From contig NZ_JAEMNW010000003.1 in assembly GCF_016481275.1 (NCBI RefSeq), forward strand, positions 620,001 to 684,000: a DNA stretch of 64,000 bases, written 5' to 3'. The notes beneath the pieces were generated by a model. The model did no database searches. It saw only the letters and a list, made by a program, of their open reading frames with translations, and was not told the origin of the DNA. The stretch is from Antrihabitans auranticaus (GTDB taxonomy: Bacteria > Actinomycetota > Actinomycetes > Mycobacteriales > Mycobacteriaceae). Below are positions 18,483 to 27,429 of this stretch, piece after piece; the stretch's first letter is position 1; each line of letters opens with the position of its first letter. The translations under genes and the position numbers were made by a program.

Positions 18483-19410
18483 CGCGGCGGGCACCGAGCG
18501 CTGCCAGCGTCACGCCGAGGACTGCCCACGCGGCCAGTATCGCAGCAGGTCGTGCACCGCCGGCCCCGTCGAAGTAGGCAACCGAGCGCAACAGCGAAGT
18601 CAACGCGCCGGGCGGGAGCCATTGACCGAGGGCTCCCCAACCGGTCGGCAGCAATTCCGGTGCGCTCGGCGCACCGGACAATGGGTTGCCCAGCACCATC
18701 AGCAGCACGGCGGCAACACCGATGCCCGGCGGACCGATCAGCGACGCCCAGCCGACCACCATCGCACCGCCTGCAAAGAACCCGAGCGCAATGGCTGCGG
18801 AAGTCTCGACGTACGCACCGGGCAGAATCCCGAGCCATGGTCCGAGCAACGCCGCCGCTACGAGTGCCGCCGCGATCGATCCAGTTGTCAACGCGGTCAA
18901 CCGAGCACCGACTGTGGCCAACAGCAGGAAGCTGATGATTCCCGTCAGCAACGCGCCGAGGACCATCGGAAGCGCACCCGCGGAGAACCCGATTCCTCGG
19001 GGATCCTCGGCAGGCAGCGGGACCACCTGCTCTGTCGGGACCGGTGTGACTCCGTTGATTCCTGCTGCGATTCCCTCGAGCGCCTGGGCGACGGCTGCGC
19101 TGCCCGCGGGCGCCGTCAGAACGGTCGGCGGCTGACCTGCCACGATCGCGCCGTAGATCTCGCGAGCTTTAATGGCGTCTCGTGCGGCCGCCGGGTTTTC
19201 GTAAGCGGTGATCTCGAAACCGCCCGGTTGCGCTGCCGATAGGCGTTGCTCGACCTGTGCGACGAAGGGCGCCGGGCCGGCAACTCCGATCGGGACATCG
19301 CGTGGTCGCAGGTTCGCAGCCGGCCACGCAAATGCAACCACGAATACCGAAACAAGCAGAGCGGCAACAACAGTCGCACCGATGATGTGCCGAAGGTCGT
19401 TCTTGGTCAT
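18427..19410 (-). CDS. ABC-2/YhgE-type membrane protein
   Basis: A 327-residue protein. One N-terminal membrane helix (IIGATVVAALLVSVFVVAFAW) is followed by a periplasmic domain of about 130 residues. A block of five to six C-terminal helices includes LGALLTGIISFLLLATVGARL, with WLPPGALTSLLRSVAYFDG near the end. This layout resembles the Pip/YhgE and DUF3533 proteins related to ABC-2 permeases, which move lipids or drugs. No ATPase gene is adjacent. It is transcribed divergently from the TetR gene, with a palindrome between them, so it is probably a target of that regulator. Confidence 0.65.
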   Translation of the reverse strand: MTKNDLRHIIGATVVAALLVSVFVVAFAWPAANLRPRDVPIGVAGPAPFVAQVEQRLSAAQPGGFEITAYENPAAARDAIKAREIYGAIVAGQPPTVLTAPAGSAAVAQALEGIAAGINGVTPVPTEQVVPLPAEDPRGIGFSAGALPMVLGALLTGIISFLLLATVGARLTALTTGSIAAALVAAALLGPWLGILPGAYVETSAAIALGFFAGGAMVVGWASLIGPPGIGVAAVLLMVLGNPLSGAPSAPELLPTGWGALGQWLPPGALTSLLRSVAYFDGAGGARPAAILAAWAVLGVTLAALGARRAKASPEPLRPPQQPAPTH

Positions 19411-19426
19411 CGGAACCTCCTAAAAA

Positions 19427-19438
19427 GAACGTACGTTC
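19427..19438. promoter_or_regulatory. Palindrome GAACGTACGTTC between divergent genes (probable TetR operator)
   Basis: A perfect 12-base palindrome in the 98-base gap between the ABC-2-like membrane protein and the TetR gene. The layout is classic for autoregulation plus control of the divergent transporter. Binding is inferred. Confidence 0.6.
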
Positions 19439-19508
19439 CCGTTAACCACAGTGTCCGCCCGTAGCGTTTTCCTTGTCAAGAACGAGGGTTCGCTTTTATT
19501 CTCGGAAC

Positions 19509-20111
19509 ATGCCCAAGGTGACCGAAGCGCACCGAGTCGCGCGCCGCAGTCAGATCATCGACGCAGCACGGCGGCGTTTCGCTTCGAACGGGTTTCACAT
19601 GACGTCGATGGACGATGTGATCGCGGAAACGGGGCTCTCCGCCGGCGCCCTCTACGGATACTTTCCGGGCAAAGACGCACTCATCCTGGCCACGATCGAC
19701 GAAACGCTCGACATACTGCTGGAACGCGCGCGCACGGTGTTCGACGAGTCGGCAACCCATCCGACGATCGGCGACACAATCGAACAGCTGTTGACGACAA
19801 TCCTCGGCACTCTTGCCCAGCAGGGGTCCGACGACGTCACCCGAATTGCTCTGTACGCCTGGGCCGAAGCGCCGCGAAACCCTGCCGTCCACAAGGCTCT
19901 GACTACGCGCTACACGCAGCTCCGCGCGACCTTCGCCGAGATCGCAGGCGCCTGGCTCGTGCGAAACGGCTCCACGCCGGACCCGGCAACGACCGCCGCG
20001 ATCGCCAAGACCCTGCTGTCGACGATCATGGGCTTCGTCACCCAGCGAATATTGCTGGGTGACATCCACCCGCACGACATCCGGGTCGGTCTCGACGCGC
20101 TGTCGCCCTAG
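19509..20111 (+). CDS. TetR family transcriptional regulator
   Basis: A 200-residue repressor-type protein. The N-terminal helix-turn-helix reads AARRRFASNGFHMTSMDDVIAETGLSAGALYGYFPGKDALI over residues 19-60, and a helical ligand-binding domain follows. ATG 19509 gives MPKVTEAHRVARR; an upstream TTG-type extension is unlikely. It probably controls the divergent ABC-2-like gene and the convergent MMPL gene, whose stop codon overlaps its own by four bases. The inducer is unknown. Confidence 0.88.
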   Translation: MPKVTEAHRVARRSQIIDAARRRFASNGFHMTSMDDVIAETGLSAGALYGYFPGKDALILATIDETLDILLERARTVFDESATHPTIGDTIEQLLTTILGTLAQQGSDDVTRIALYAWAEAPRNPAVHKALTTRYTQLRATFAEIAGAWLVRNGSTPDPATTAAIAKTLLSTIMGFVTQRILLGDIHPHDIRVGLDALSP

Positions 20112-22303
20112 TCTTTTGCGAACGCCAGCTTCGACGGCCACCAGATCTTCTTGCCGATGTCGTGGGCGAGGGCGGGAACGAGGATGCTACGAACGACGAT
20201 CGTGTCCAGCAGTACGCCGAACGCAACCGCGAAGCCGATCTCGGCAAATGCAACGATGGGCAGCACACCAAGCATGGCGAACGTCGCGGCGAGGACTGCT
20301 CCGGCCGAGGTGATGACGCCACCGGTGACGGCAAGCCCTCGTCGAATGCCTTCGCGCGCACCGTGTTCGGGAGTTTCCTCCCGGACACGTGTCATCAGGA
20401 AGATGTTGTAGTCGATTCCCAGCGCCACGAGGAACACGAACACGAAGAGCGTGAAGGATTGGTCGGCGCCCGCGAACCCGAAGACGTGGGTGAACACGAA
20501 CCCGCTCACGCCGAGAGCCGCACCGAACGACAGCACGACCGAGGCGATGAGCAATATCGGGGCGACGACTGCGCGCAACAGCAACGCCAGCACGAGGAAG
20601 ATCACGATCAGCACGATCGGGATGATCAGGTTGCGGTCGTGCACGGCCGCCTGCTGCACATCGAGCGTTGCCGCCGACGAACCGCCGACCAGAGCATCGG
20701 CACCGGGGATGGCGTGCAGCGTCGAACGCAGTCGCTCGACCGTCTCGAGCGCCTCGGGTGAGTCGAACGAGTCGACGAGCGTTGCGTTGATGAGGATCCG
20801 GCCGTCGATCGGGTCGGCGGGAACGATGCAGGTCGGCGTCGCTCCGGACGGCGATTGGCCCGACGGGAACTGTTTCGCCAGCTCGGCGAGTTTCACCAGA
20901 TCGGATTGCCGGCAGACCGATCCCGGCGCCTTCGACACACCCGGGTCCAGTTGCACTGTACGAATCACGGTGTCGGCGGCGTTCGCATTCGTCGCGATGA
21001 CAGTGGGCGCTCCGGCGCCCTTGTCGAACTTCTCGTCGAACAACTTCTGCCCGACCGCCGCAGGCGGGTTGTTCGTGAAGTTCTGCTGCAGCGAGAGTCC
21101 GTCGGTGTCCAACGCACCGATGCCGAGAATGCCCACGAGCAAGAGCAGCGTCGCTCCGATCCAGGCCGGTCGCCGGTGGTCCACGACCGCCCGCGAGATC
21201 CGGCCCCACAGCCCGTGCGTCGAGATATCTACTTCGTGATCGGCTTCCGGCCGGCGCGGCCAGAAGACCCAACGGCCTGCGAGAGCGAGAGAGACGGGCA
21301 GGAACGTCATCATGATCAGCAACGTGCACGCGATCCCGATCGCGGCAACAGGTCCGAGCCCTCGATTGGACCCGAGCTCCGAAAAGGAAAGGCAGAGCAG
21401 GCCGACGATCACGGTCGCTGCCGATGCGACGATCGCACCCGCCGTCTCGCGCCACGCCTTCTGCATCGCCTCGAACCGATTCTCGAACTCGTGCAGTTCC
21501 TCGCGATAACGGGAAATGAGCAGCAGGGCGTAGTCGGTGCCGGCACCGATGATCAGCACGAACAGGACACCCTGGGTCTGTCCGTTCACTGTTACGATGT
21601 CCGCGTCGGCCATGAAGTAGACGAGCATCGACGCGAGACCGATCGCCAGAATCGCAGACAGAATCGGGAAGATCCACAGCACGGGCGAGCGATAGACCAG
21701 TAGCAGGATGACGATCACGACGCCGAGCGCCACGAGCAGCAGCAGACCGTCCAGCCCTGCGAGGGCATCGATGAAGGCCGTGAACAATCCGCCCGGACCC
21801 GCCGGGTAGACCTCGAGCCCCTGCGCTCCGTCGATCGCTTCGCGCGCCGTGTCCATGACCGTCTGCTCGGTCTCGGCGACCTCCTCACCGGTCAGCGAGA
21901 CACCGTCCTGTTTGGCGATCAGCGGCGCGAGAATTGCTGCGGCAGTGCCATCTCGAGCTGGCGGGAGTTGCAGCACCGATTGCGAATCCACGCCGTGGAT
22001 GGCCGCAATCTTCTCTTGCGCGGCCTGGACTCGCGCCTTGTCGTCCGCCGTCAGTTGCGATTCCCGATGAAAGACGACGAACCCGGGAAACGTCTGCACG
22101 GTGAGGAACTTCTGCGCCTCTTCGTCGACCTTCGTCGATTCCGCAGAGTGCGGTAACCACGCGGTGTTGTCGTTCTTCTGCACTTCGGTGAGCTTGGATT
22201 GGAACGATCCGCCGAACCCGCCGGCCAGCAACACCAGAATCGCAATGGCGACAATCGTGAATACCGGCCACCGGCTCAGTACTCGAGACGCCTTTTCCGC
22301 CAT
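20108..22303 (-). CDS. MMPL/RND family membrane transporter
   Basis: A 731-residue transporter with two MMPL repeats, each of about six membrane helices, and two large external loops. Proton-relay-type motifs occur in each half: GAGTDYALLLISRYREEL and LGIDYNIFLMTRVREE. MMPL proteins of mycolic-acid bacteria export lipids, siderophores or drugs. This one is of the shorter, TetR-associated type seen next to efflux regulators, so drug or lipid efflux is likely, but the substrate is unknown. No MmpS partner is adjacent. ATG 22303 follows GGGAGGG. Confidence 0.88.
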   Translation of the reverse strand: MAEKASRVLSRWPVFTIVAIAILVLLAGGFGGSFQSKLTEVQKNDNTAWLPHSAESTKVDEEAQKFLTVQTFPGFVVFHRESQLTADDKARVQAAQEKIAAIHGVDSQSVLQLPPARDGTAAAILAPLIAKQDGVSLTGEEVAETEQTVMDTAREAIDGAQGLEVYPAGPGGLFTAFIDALAGLDGLLLLVALGVVIVILLLVYRSPVLWIFPILSAILAIGLASMLVYFMADADIVTVNGQTQGVLFVLIIGAGTDYALLLISRYREELHEFENRFEAMQKAWRETAGAIVASAATVIVGLLCLSFSELGSNRGLGPVAAIGIACTLLIMMTFLPVSLALAGRWVFWPRRPEADHEVDISTHGLWGRISRAVVDHRRPAWIGATLLLLVGILGIGALDTDGLSLQQNFTNNPPAAVGQKLFDEKFDKGAGAPTVIATNANAADTVIRTVQLDPGVSKAPGSVCRQSDLVKLAELAKQFPSGQSPSGATPTCIVPADPIDGRILINATLVDSFDSPEALETVERLRSTLHAIPGADALVGGSSAATLDVQQAAVHDRNLIIPIVLIVIFLVLALLLRAVVAPILLIASVVLSFGAALGVSGFVFTHVFGFAGADQSFTLFVFVFLVALGIDYNIFLMTRVREETPEHGAREGIRRGLAVTGGVITSAGAVLAATFAMLGVLPIVAFAEIGFAVAFGVLLDTIVVRSILVPALAHDIGKKIWWPSKLAFAKD

Positions 22304-22612
22304 TGCGGCCCTCCCCTTTGTCCTGTTCGAGCTTCGGAGGTCAGCCTAACCGGATGGACTGACAACCGAGTCAGTGATCTTGGTCAACCGACCCGCGGAT
22401 GGCGCCCGAGGTATTCGCTGACAATTTGCCTGCCTTGTCAGCTGTTTAGCTCTCGGCACTATTTAGCCTAGCTATCGACTGATTTCTCATACCCGGAGCC
22501 GATAGCCATCGGGATGCGCAGATCATGAAGTTTCTCGGATTTCACGGTATTCTTCGCTCGGAAACAGACCTTGCGCCTCGTTCGAGAGGCATTTCGTACC
22601 GAGGACGCATCA
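22304..22612. other. Intergenic region between mmpL and the adenylation fragment
   Basis: A 309-base gap between divergent genes. It contains an inverted repeat ACTGAC-6-GTCAGT at 22358-22375 that could be an operator near the mmpL promoter. Otherwise it is A/T-richer than its surroundings and shows no gene. Confidence 0.45.
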
Positions 22613-23347
22613 GTGATCAGTAGAACCGGCATCATGCAGGAAGCCCGCTGGGAAGCGCCGCGGGTCGCGCGCCGGACCCTCGTGCCGGTGACCGTCCTAG
22701 AACTTTTCGATGCCCAGGTCACCGCCGCGCCGGATGCGGTTGCAGTCGTCCACGACGGCCGGCAGGTGACCTACGGAGAACTCGATCAGCGGGTGAATCG
22801 GTTGGCGCGTGGCCTTATTCGGCTCGGTGTGGAACCCGATACGCACGTCGTGCTGATGATGGGACTGTCCCTCGACTTGATCGTCGCAATCTACGCGGTT
22901 GCCAAGGCCGGAGGTGCGGTGCTGCCGATCGACCCAGAACAACCGGCGGACCGCGTCGCCGCCATGGTCGCAGCCGTCGACCCGATCTGCATCCTCACCG
23001 CTTCCCGGCGTGGCACAGCTCCGGAGTACGCGATTGCGATCGACGCTGTCCGGCGACCGGCCGACCACAGTCCGATCCGCCCGGCAGAGCGCGCCAAGCC
23101 GATTCGGCTCGGCGACCCCGCCTACACGATCTTCACCAAGGACCAGTCCGGTCACCCCGTTGCGTCGACCGTCAGCCACGGCACAATCGCTGACCGGCTC
23201 GACTGGCTCATGGTCGAGTTCGGCCTGCGCAACGGCAACACCGCATTGTCGAGCACCGATTCACCCATCCTGTGCCCGGCCTGGGATCTCTGCTCGCCGC
23301 TGCTTGTCGGCGGCACCGTTGTCGTCCCGGACGCGAAGCGCTACTAG
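22613..23347 (+). pseudogene. Truncated, degenerate adenylation (AMP-binding) domain of a nonribosomal peptide synthetase
   Basis: The N-terminal half only of an adenylation domain, 244 residues against the usual 500 or so. Typical A-domain segments are clear: VLELFDAQVTAAPDAVAVVHDG, VTYGELDQRVNRLARGL, AVAKAGGAVLPIDPEQP. The A3 phosphate loop, usually YTSGSTGxPKGV, reads YTIFTKDQSGHPVASTV, so key Gly, Ser/Thr and Lys residues are missing. Motifs A4 partner residues, A5 (TE), A7 and the A10 lysine are absent because the frame stops. GTG 22613 has GAGGA upstream. Catalysis is very unlikely. It converges with the exporter genes by four bases, suggesting remains of a peptide cluster. Confidence 0.75.
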
Positions 23348-24147
23348 CGGCTGACCGCTTTCTGGTATCGCCAGATCGCGAGTGGTACGAACACGATCAA
23401 CATCACGGCCATCCACAGCAGCGACGCCAACTCCGCGTTCTGGATCGGCCACGCGTCCGAGATCGGCACGTCGGGACTCGTGTTTCCGAACAATTCCCGG
23501 ACCGCCTGGGTCAGCGCGGACACCGGATTCCAATCGGCGATGTGCCGCAACACCGTCGGGAACTCGGCGCTGTTGGCAAAGGTGTTGGCAATGAACGTGA
23601 GGGGGAACGTGACCATGAAGACCGCGTTGTTGTAGATCTCCGGCGTTCGGATCCACAGCCCGACGACAGCCATCACCCACGAGAAGGCGTACGCGAAGAG
23701 CACGAGCAGCGCGAACCCGGCAGCCGCCTCCCAGAAGGACGTGCGGATCCGCCAACCGACGAGAAGGCCGGTCAAGGCCATCGCGACGAGGCTGATCACG
23801 TTGATGATGATGTCGCTCGCGGTGCGGCCGACAAGCACTGCGGCCGGCGACATCGGCAACGACCGAAAGCGGTCGATGATGCCCTTCTGCAGGTCCTCCG
23901 CCAACCCGAGTCCGGTCCATGTACCACCGAAAATGACTGTCTGGGTGAAGATTCCGGCAATCAGGAACTCGCGGTACGAAATCCCCGGCATGTCGATGAC
24001 GCTGCCGAACACGTACGCAAACAGCAGCACGAACATGATCGGCGACATGATCGTGAAGACGAGCAGGTCGGGTACCCGCTTGATCTTGATGACGTTGCGT
24101 TTGGCAATGGTGACACCGTCGACCACTGCCATCTGGACCGCGTTCAT
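23344..24147 (-). CDS. ABC-2 type transporter permease, DrrB family
   Basis: A 267-residue permease with six membrane helices and the family signature IDRFRSLPMSPAAVLVGRT. It also has FGGTWTGLGLAEDLQKG and GISYREFLIAGIF. With the ATPase encoded upstream it forms a DrrAB-type exporter, the class used for antibiotics or complex lipids. ATG 24147 is preceded by AGGAG, and it overlaps the stop of the ATPase gene by four bases, so the two are coupled. The open frame upstream of the ATG lies within the ATPase gene and is not part of this protein. Confidence 0.9.
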   Translation of the reverse strand: MNAVQMAVVDGVTIAKRNVIKIKRVPDLLVFTIMSPIMFVLLFAYVFGSVIDMPGISYREFLIAGIFTQTVIFGGTWTGLGLAEDLQKGIIDRFRSLPMSPAAVLVGRTASDIIINVISLVAMALTGLLVGWRIRTSFWEAAAGFALLVLFAYAFSWVMAVVGLWIRTPEIYNNAVFMVTFPLTFIANTFANSAEFPTVLRHIADWNPVSALTQAVRELFGNTSPDVPISDAWPIQNAELASLLWMAVMLIVFVPLAIWRYQKAVSR

Positions 24148-25133
24148 CGCGTGAGCTCCTTCGTGGAATCGCTGTCGGCACTGTTCTGCGTCATGTCTGC
24201 CTCGTGCCCGGTCAACGCGATGAACACGTCGTCCAGAGTCGGTCGGCGCAACCCGACGTCGCGCACCTTCACACCCTCGGCGGACAGCCGGCTCAGCGCT
24301 TCGACCAGGGACGCCGAACCATCGGTGATCGGGACGGTTATCTTCCTGATGTTCGTGTCGACCTGCATTTCGCCGACTGCGATGGGCGCCAGAGTGACCT
24401 TTGCCGTCTGGAGATCGGCTGGATCGTTGACAGTCAGCTCGATGCGCTCGCCGCCGACCTGATCCTTCAGCTGATCGGCGGTCCCGAGCGCGATGGCGCG
24501 GCCGTGGTCGATCACCGCGATCTTGTCGGCGAGGCGGTCGGCTTCCTCCATGTACTGACTCGTGAGCAACAGCGTGGTTCCGCCGGCGACCAGTTCTTCG
24601 ATCACGTCCCACATTCCGAGCCTTGCCCGCGGATCGAGCCCCGTGGTCGGCTCGTCCAGGAACAACACGGGAGGATTTGCCACCAGCGCACCGGCGAGGT
24701 CCAGGCGCCGTCGCATACCGCCCGAATAGCCCTTGACCGGGCGGTCCGCGGCGTCGTTCAGTTCGAACCGATCGAGCAGCTCGCGGGCTCTTTGCTTACT
24801 CCGCTTGGTCCCGAGGTGGTAGAGCCTGCCGACCATCTCGAGGTTCTCCGCGCCGGTCAGGTACTCGTCGACGGCCGCATACTGCCCTGACGCGCCGATG
24901 CGTGAGCGCAGCTCCCGCGCCTGCGCAACTACGTCGAGGCCGGCGACTCGCGCGCTGCCCGCGTCCGGTTTCAGCAAGGTGGTCAGTACACGAACCGTTG
25001 TGGTCTTTCCAGCGCCGTTGGGGCCGAGCAACGCCATGACTGTGCCCTCGGGGACTTCCAGATCCAGACCATCGAGAGCTGTGAGTTTGCCGTAGCGTTT
25101 GATCAGGCCTTCGGCCTCGATTGCATTGGGCAT
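24144..25133 (-). CDS. ABC transporter ATP-binding protein, DrrA family
   Basis: A 329-residue ATPase with Walker A GPNGAGKTTTVR, signature YSGGMRRRLDLA, Walker B PVLFLDEPTTGLDP and the H-loop STSQYMEE-like region. A C-terminal DrrA-type domain ends RPTLDDVFIALTGHEA, the usual DrrA finish. It powers export by the permease encoded just downstream. ATG 25133 gives MPNAIEAEGLIKRYG; the ORF's extra 25 upstream residues are unlike the family. A degenerate adenylation domain at the other end of the pair hints at an old natural-product cluster. Confidence 0.92.
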   Translation of the reverse strand: MPNAIEAEGLIKRYGKLTALDGLDLEVPEGTVMALLGPNGAGKTTTVRVLTTLLKPDAGSARVAGLDVVAQARELRSRIGASGQYAAVDEYLTGAENLEMVGRLYHLGTKRSKQRARELLDRFELNDAADRPVKGYSGGMRRRLDLAGALVANPPVLFLDEPTTGLDPRARLGMWDVIEELVAGGTTLLLTSQYMEEADRLADKIAVIDHGRAIALGTADQLKDQVGGERIELTVNDPADLQTAKVTLAPIAVGEMQVDTNIRKITVPITDGSASLVEALSRLSAEGVKVRDVGLRRPTLDDVFIALTGHEADMTQNSADSDSTKELTR

Positions 25134-25242
25134 GACATTCCTGTTCTCGGTAATTGCGTGCTGGGTATGTCCGACGTCGACAGTATTGCGGAGGGCACCG
25201 ACACGCATCCGACTTTTGTATCGGTCGCTAGTTCAGATCGGA

Positions 25243-26439
25243 TCAGTCGGGCAGCATCGGTACTGTCATACCTTGATCGCGACCGATCAGAACAGCTTTG
25301 GTGACGGCCGCCGAACCGAACTTCTCACGCAACCTGTCGACCGTGACGTCGAGCGTCTCGGATGTCGCCGCGCCGAACGGCAGTGCAAGTTGGATCGAGT
25401 CGGCGTTCTCCAGGTTACCCAGCGACAGTCCGATCAAGGTCAGTCCCCTGGCCCGCATCATGGGACGCGCTTCGTTCACCAATCTCCTTGCCACCGCCAG
25501 TATTACGTCGTTGCCAGCCGTGGGTTCGAAGATCGTATGGGAGCGAGTCGCGCGCGCGAAGTCGTCGAAGCGCAGTCGCAGCACGACCGTCCTGGTGACG
25601 CGGTCGGCTTGGCGAAGCCGCTTACCCAAACGATCGACCAGGCCGACGACGATTGCATCGATGTCCTCGTCCGACCGCGGTCTCCGGCCGAGCGCCCGCT
25701 GCGAGCCGATCGATCTTCGCCGTCGGCCGACCTCGATTCGACGTGGATCGCGCGCGTGGGACAGGGCGTGGAGATGACGGCCCGACGCCCGACCCAGCAA
25801 CGAGGCGAGCGCAGCCTCGCCGACGCTCGACATCTCTCCGATCGTCCGGATCCCGTGATCATGCAGCTTCCGTGCAGTCACAGCGCCGACGCCCCACAGC
25901 CGCTCGACCGGAAGGGGATGAAGGAACTCCAGTTCGCCGCCCGGCGGAACGAGCAGCAAACCATCCGGTTTCGCGACGGCGCTCGCCACCTTCGCCAGAA
26001 ACTTGTTGCATGCGATTCCCACCGTGATCGGCAGCCCGACCTCCGCTTGCACCCGTTCGCGTAGCCGCTGGCCGATCTCCATCGGCGAGCCGGAGACGCG
26101 CCGCAGTCCGCCGACGTCGAGAAACGCCTCGTCGATCGAAATCCCCTCGACGAGCGGTGTGGTGTCACGGAACACGTCGAAGACCGCCTTACTGGCTTCT
26201 GAATAGGCGGACATACGTGGACCGACGACGACCGCGTTGGGACAGAGGCGGAGTGCTTCACGACCGTTCATCGGTGTGCGGACGCCGTATGCCTTCGCCT
26301 CGTAGCTTGCCGCGAGAACAACGCCCCCGCCGACGATAACGGGCCGGCCGCGCAGTGTCGGGTCGTCCCGTTGTTCGACCGACGCATAGAAAGAATCCAG
26401 GTCGGCGTGAAGGATCGTTGCATCGGTTCGCACGAACAT
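25243..26439 (-). CDS. dinB: DNA polymerase IV (Y-family, DinB)
   Basis: Error-prone lesion-bypass polymerase of 398 residues. The N-terminus ILHADLDSFYASVEQRD and the SIDEAFLDV motif supply the catalytic carboxylates. A helix-hairpin-helix region (RLWGVGAVTARKLHDHGIRT) and the little-finger domain follow. QLALPF near the C-terminus looks like a sliding-clamp binding motif. ATG 26439 lies inside a probable LexA box, which suggests SOS control and a very short or absent leader. A small gene sits 28 bases upstream on the same strand. Confidence 0.93.
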   Translation of the reverse strand: MFVRTDATILHADLDSFYASVEQRDDPTLRGRPVIVGGGVVLAASYEAKAYGVRTPMNGREALRLCPNAVVVGPRMSAYSEASKAVFDVFRDTTPLVEGISIDEAFLDVGGLRRVSGSPMEIGQRLRERVQAEVGLPITVGIACNKFLAKVASAVAKPDGLLLVPPGGELEFLHPLPVERLWGVGAVTARKLHDHGIRTIGEMSSVGEAALASLLGRASGRHLHALSHARDPRRIEVGRRRRSIGSQRALGRRPRSDEDIDAIVVGLVDRLGKRLRQADRVTRTVVLRLRFDDFARATRSHTIFEPTAGNDVILAVARRLVNEARPMMRARGLTLIGLSLGNLENADSIQLALPFGAATSETLDVTVDRLREKFGSAAVTKAVLIGRDQGMTVPMLPD

Positions 26440-26446
26440 ATGTTCG
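26433..26446. promoter_or_regulatory. Probable LexA/SOS box overlapping the dinB start
   Basis: CGAACATATGTTCG is a perfect 14-base palindrome matching the actinobacterial SOS box TCGAAC-N4-GTTCGA except for the outermost base on each side. It covers the dinB start codon. LexA binding is inferred from the match and from dinB being a DNA damage gene. Confidence 0.6.
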
Positions 26447-26467
26447 CATCGACCACCGACAAGTTCG

Positions 26468-26686
26468 TCAGGCTACCGCGAGCTCCGACATGCCGCGAGC
26501 ACGCAGTGCACGCTCGTGTGCGCGCAGCGCGAGTGCATTCTCGCGCGCACTGTCGGTCCCGTCCTGGCGAGCGAGATGCTCGTGGAGTCGGGCTTTGGCC
26601 TCGTACCACACTGCAACGGTCTCGGCATCGGCGTCAGCGGTCGGACGACCGATCGCCAACGATGTCATTTCGATGAGCACGTTCAT
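26468..26686 (-). CDS. Small protein of unknown function upstream of dinB
   Basis: A 72-residue, mostly helical, charged protein (MNVLIEMTSLAIGRPTADAD at the start, then a Glu/Arg/Ala-rich stretch ending MSELAVA). No membrane segment or metal motif is visible. A strong AGGAGGA lies eight bases before its ATG, and it stands alone in the gap between convergently arranged neighbours, so it is probably real. It may be co-transcribed with dinB. The helical EAKARLHEHLARQDG segment recalls small actinobacterial coiled proteins, but I do not recognise a family. Confidence 0.6.
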   Translation of the reverse strand: MNVLIEMTSLAIGRPTADADAETVAVWYEAKARLHEHLARQDGTDSARENALALRAHERALRARGMSELAVA

Positions 26687-26790
26687 TTTCGATCCTCCTT
26701 GTCTGGCGCCGGCTTTGTTGTGATGTACATCGCCAGTTGCGCTTCTATTGATACGTCGAATCAGGAATCAATTTTTCGACATGCCGGAGG

Positions 26791-26830
26791 CAGAAAAAGC
26801 GCCGTACATCCAATCGGGATGTACGGCGCT
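26791..26830 (-). terminator. Intrinsic terminator of the RibD/DHFR-like gene
   Basis: On the minus strand a perfect 14-base stem (AGCGCCGTACATCC with its complement, 26798-26830) with a five-base loop is followed directly by TTTTTCTG. It lies 13 bases after the stop of the reductase-like gene. This is a textbook rho-independent terminator. Confidence 0.85.
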
Positions 26831-26842
26831 CAAACTGACCGA

Positions 26843-27388
26843 TCATGCGGGAACGTAGGAAAGAATCACCACCCCGGAGTCCAGGACCGTCGTTCCCGAC
26901 AGCGCCAGACGCGTCTCTGCAGCCGGCTGGAACAGCAGATCGGCCGGAGCGCCCTTGCCCCAGAACAACGGATGGATCCACAGGTGCAGCTCGTCGAGCA
27001 GGTTGTGCTCGAGCAGCAACCGCGCGACCGGGCCGTGGCCGTACATCAAGATGTCCCCGTCGAGTTCGGTTTTCAGCTTCGCGACCTCGCCGGCCACATC
27101 GGCACCCAGAACGGTCGTGTTGTTCCACGTCGGGTCTATCAGGGTCGACGACGCAACGTACTTCTTCATGGAATTGAACTTGTCCGAGAATTCGTCACCA
27201 CTGCGCTGTGTCCATGCTTCGGCGAAACCGTCGTATGTCCGACGGCCCATCAGCAACGCCTCTGCCCCGAGCAGCCTCTCCAGCGCGAATGCGCCTGCCT
27301 TGTCGTCGAAGTAGTCGAACGACCACTGCTGCGGTTCGTCCTGAACTCCGTCGAGCGTCACGTACGTCGATTCGATGATCTTTCCCAT
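26843..27388 (-). CDS. RibD C-terminal/dihydrofolate reductase-like family protein
   Basis: A 181-residue protein of the RibD_C superfamily. It starts MGKIIESTYVTLDGVQDEPQ and contains LLMGRRTYDGFAEAW, a nucleotide-binding ILMYGHGPVARLLLEHNLLDEL and LWIHPLFWGKG. Members bind NADPH and are often annotated as dihydrofolate reductase family proteins, though most are not true folate reductases; the substrate is unknown. ATG 27388 has a strong AGGAGGA. It is a single-gene unit closed by its own terminator, 41 bases downstream of the FMN reductase gene. Confidence 0.85.
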   Translation of the reverse strand: MGKIIESTYVTLDGVQDEPQQWSFDYFDDKAGAFALERLLGAEALLMGRRTYDGFAEAWTQRSGDEFSDKFNSMKKYVASSTLIDPTWNNTTVLGADVAGEVAKLKTELDGDILMYGHGPVARLLLEHNLLDELHLWIHPLFWGKGAPADLLFQPAAETRLALSGTTVLDSGVVILSYVPA

Positions 27389-27429
27389 TTTCCAATCCTC
27401 CTGTGTGTGTTGTTGTTTCGAACCGGCCG

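Noticed and set aside
19427-19438. GAACGTACGTTC as a second SOS box
   Set aside because: It has the GAAC-N4-GTTC core, but the flanking TC/GA of the LexA box are missing and the gene context fits a TetR operator.
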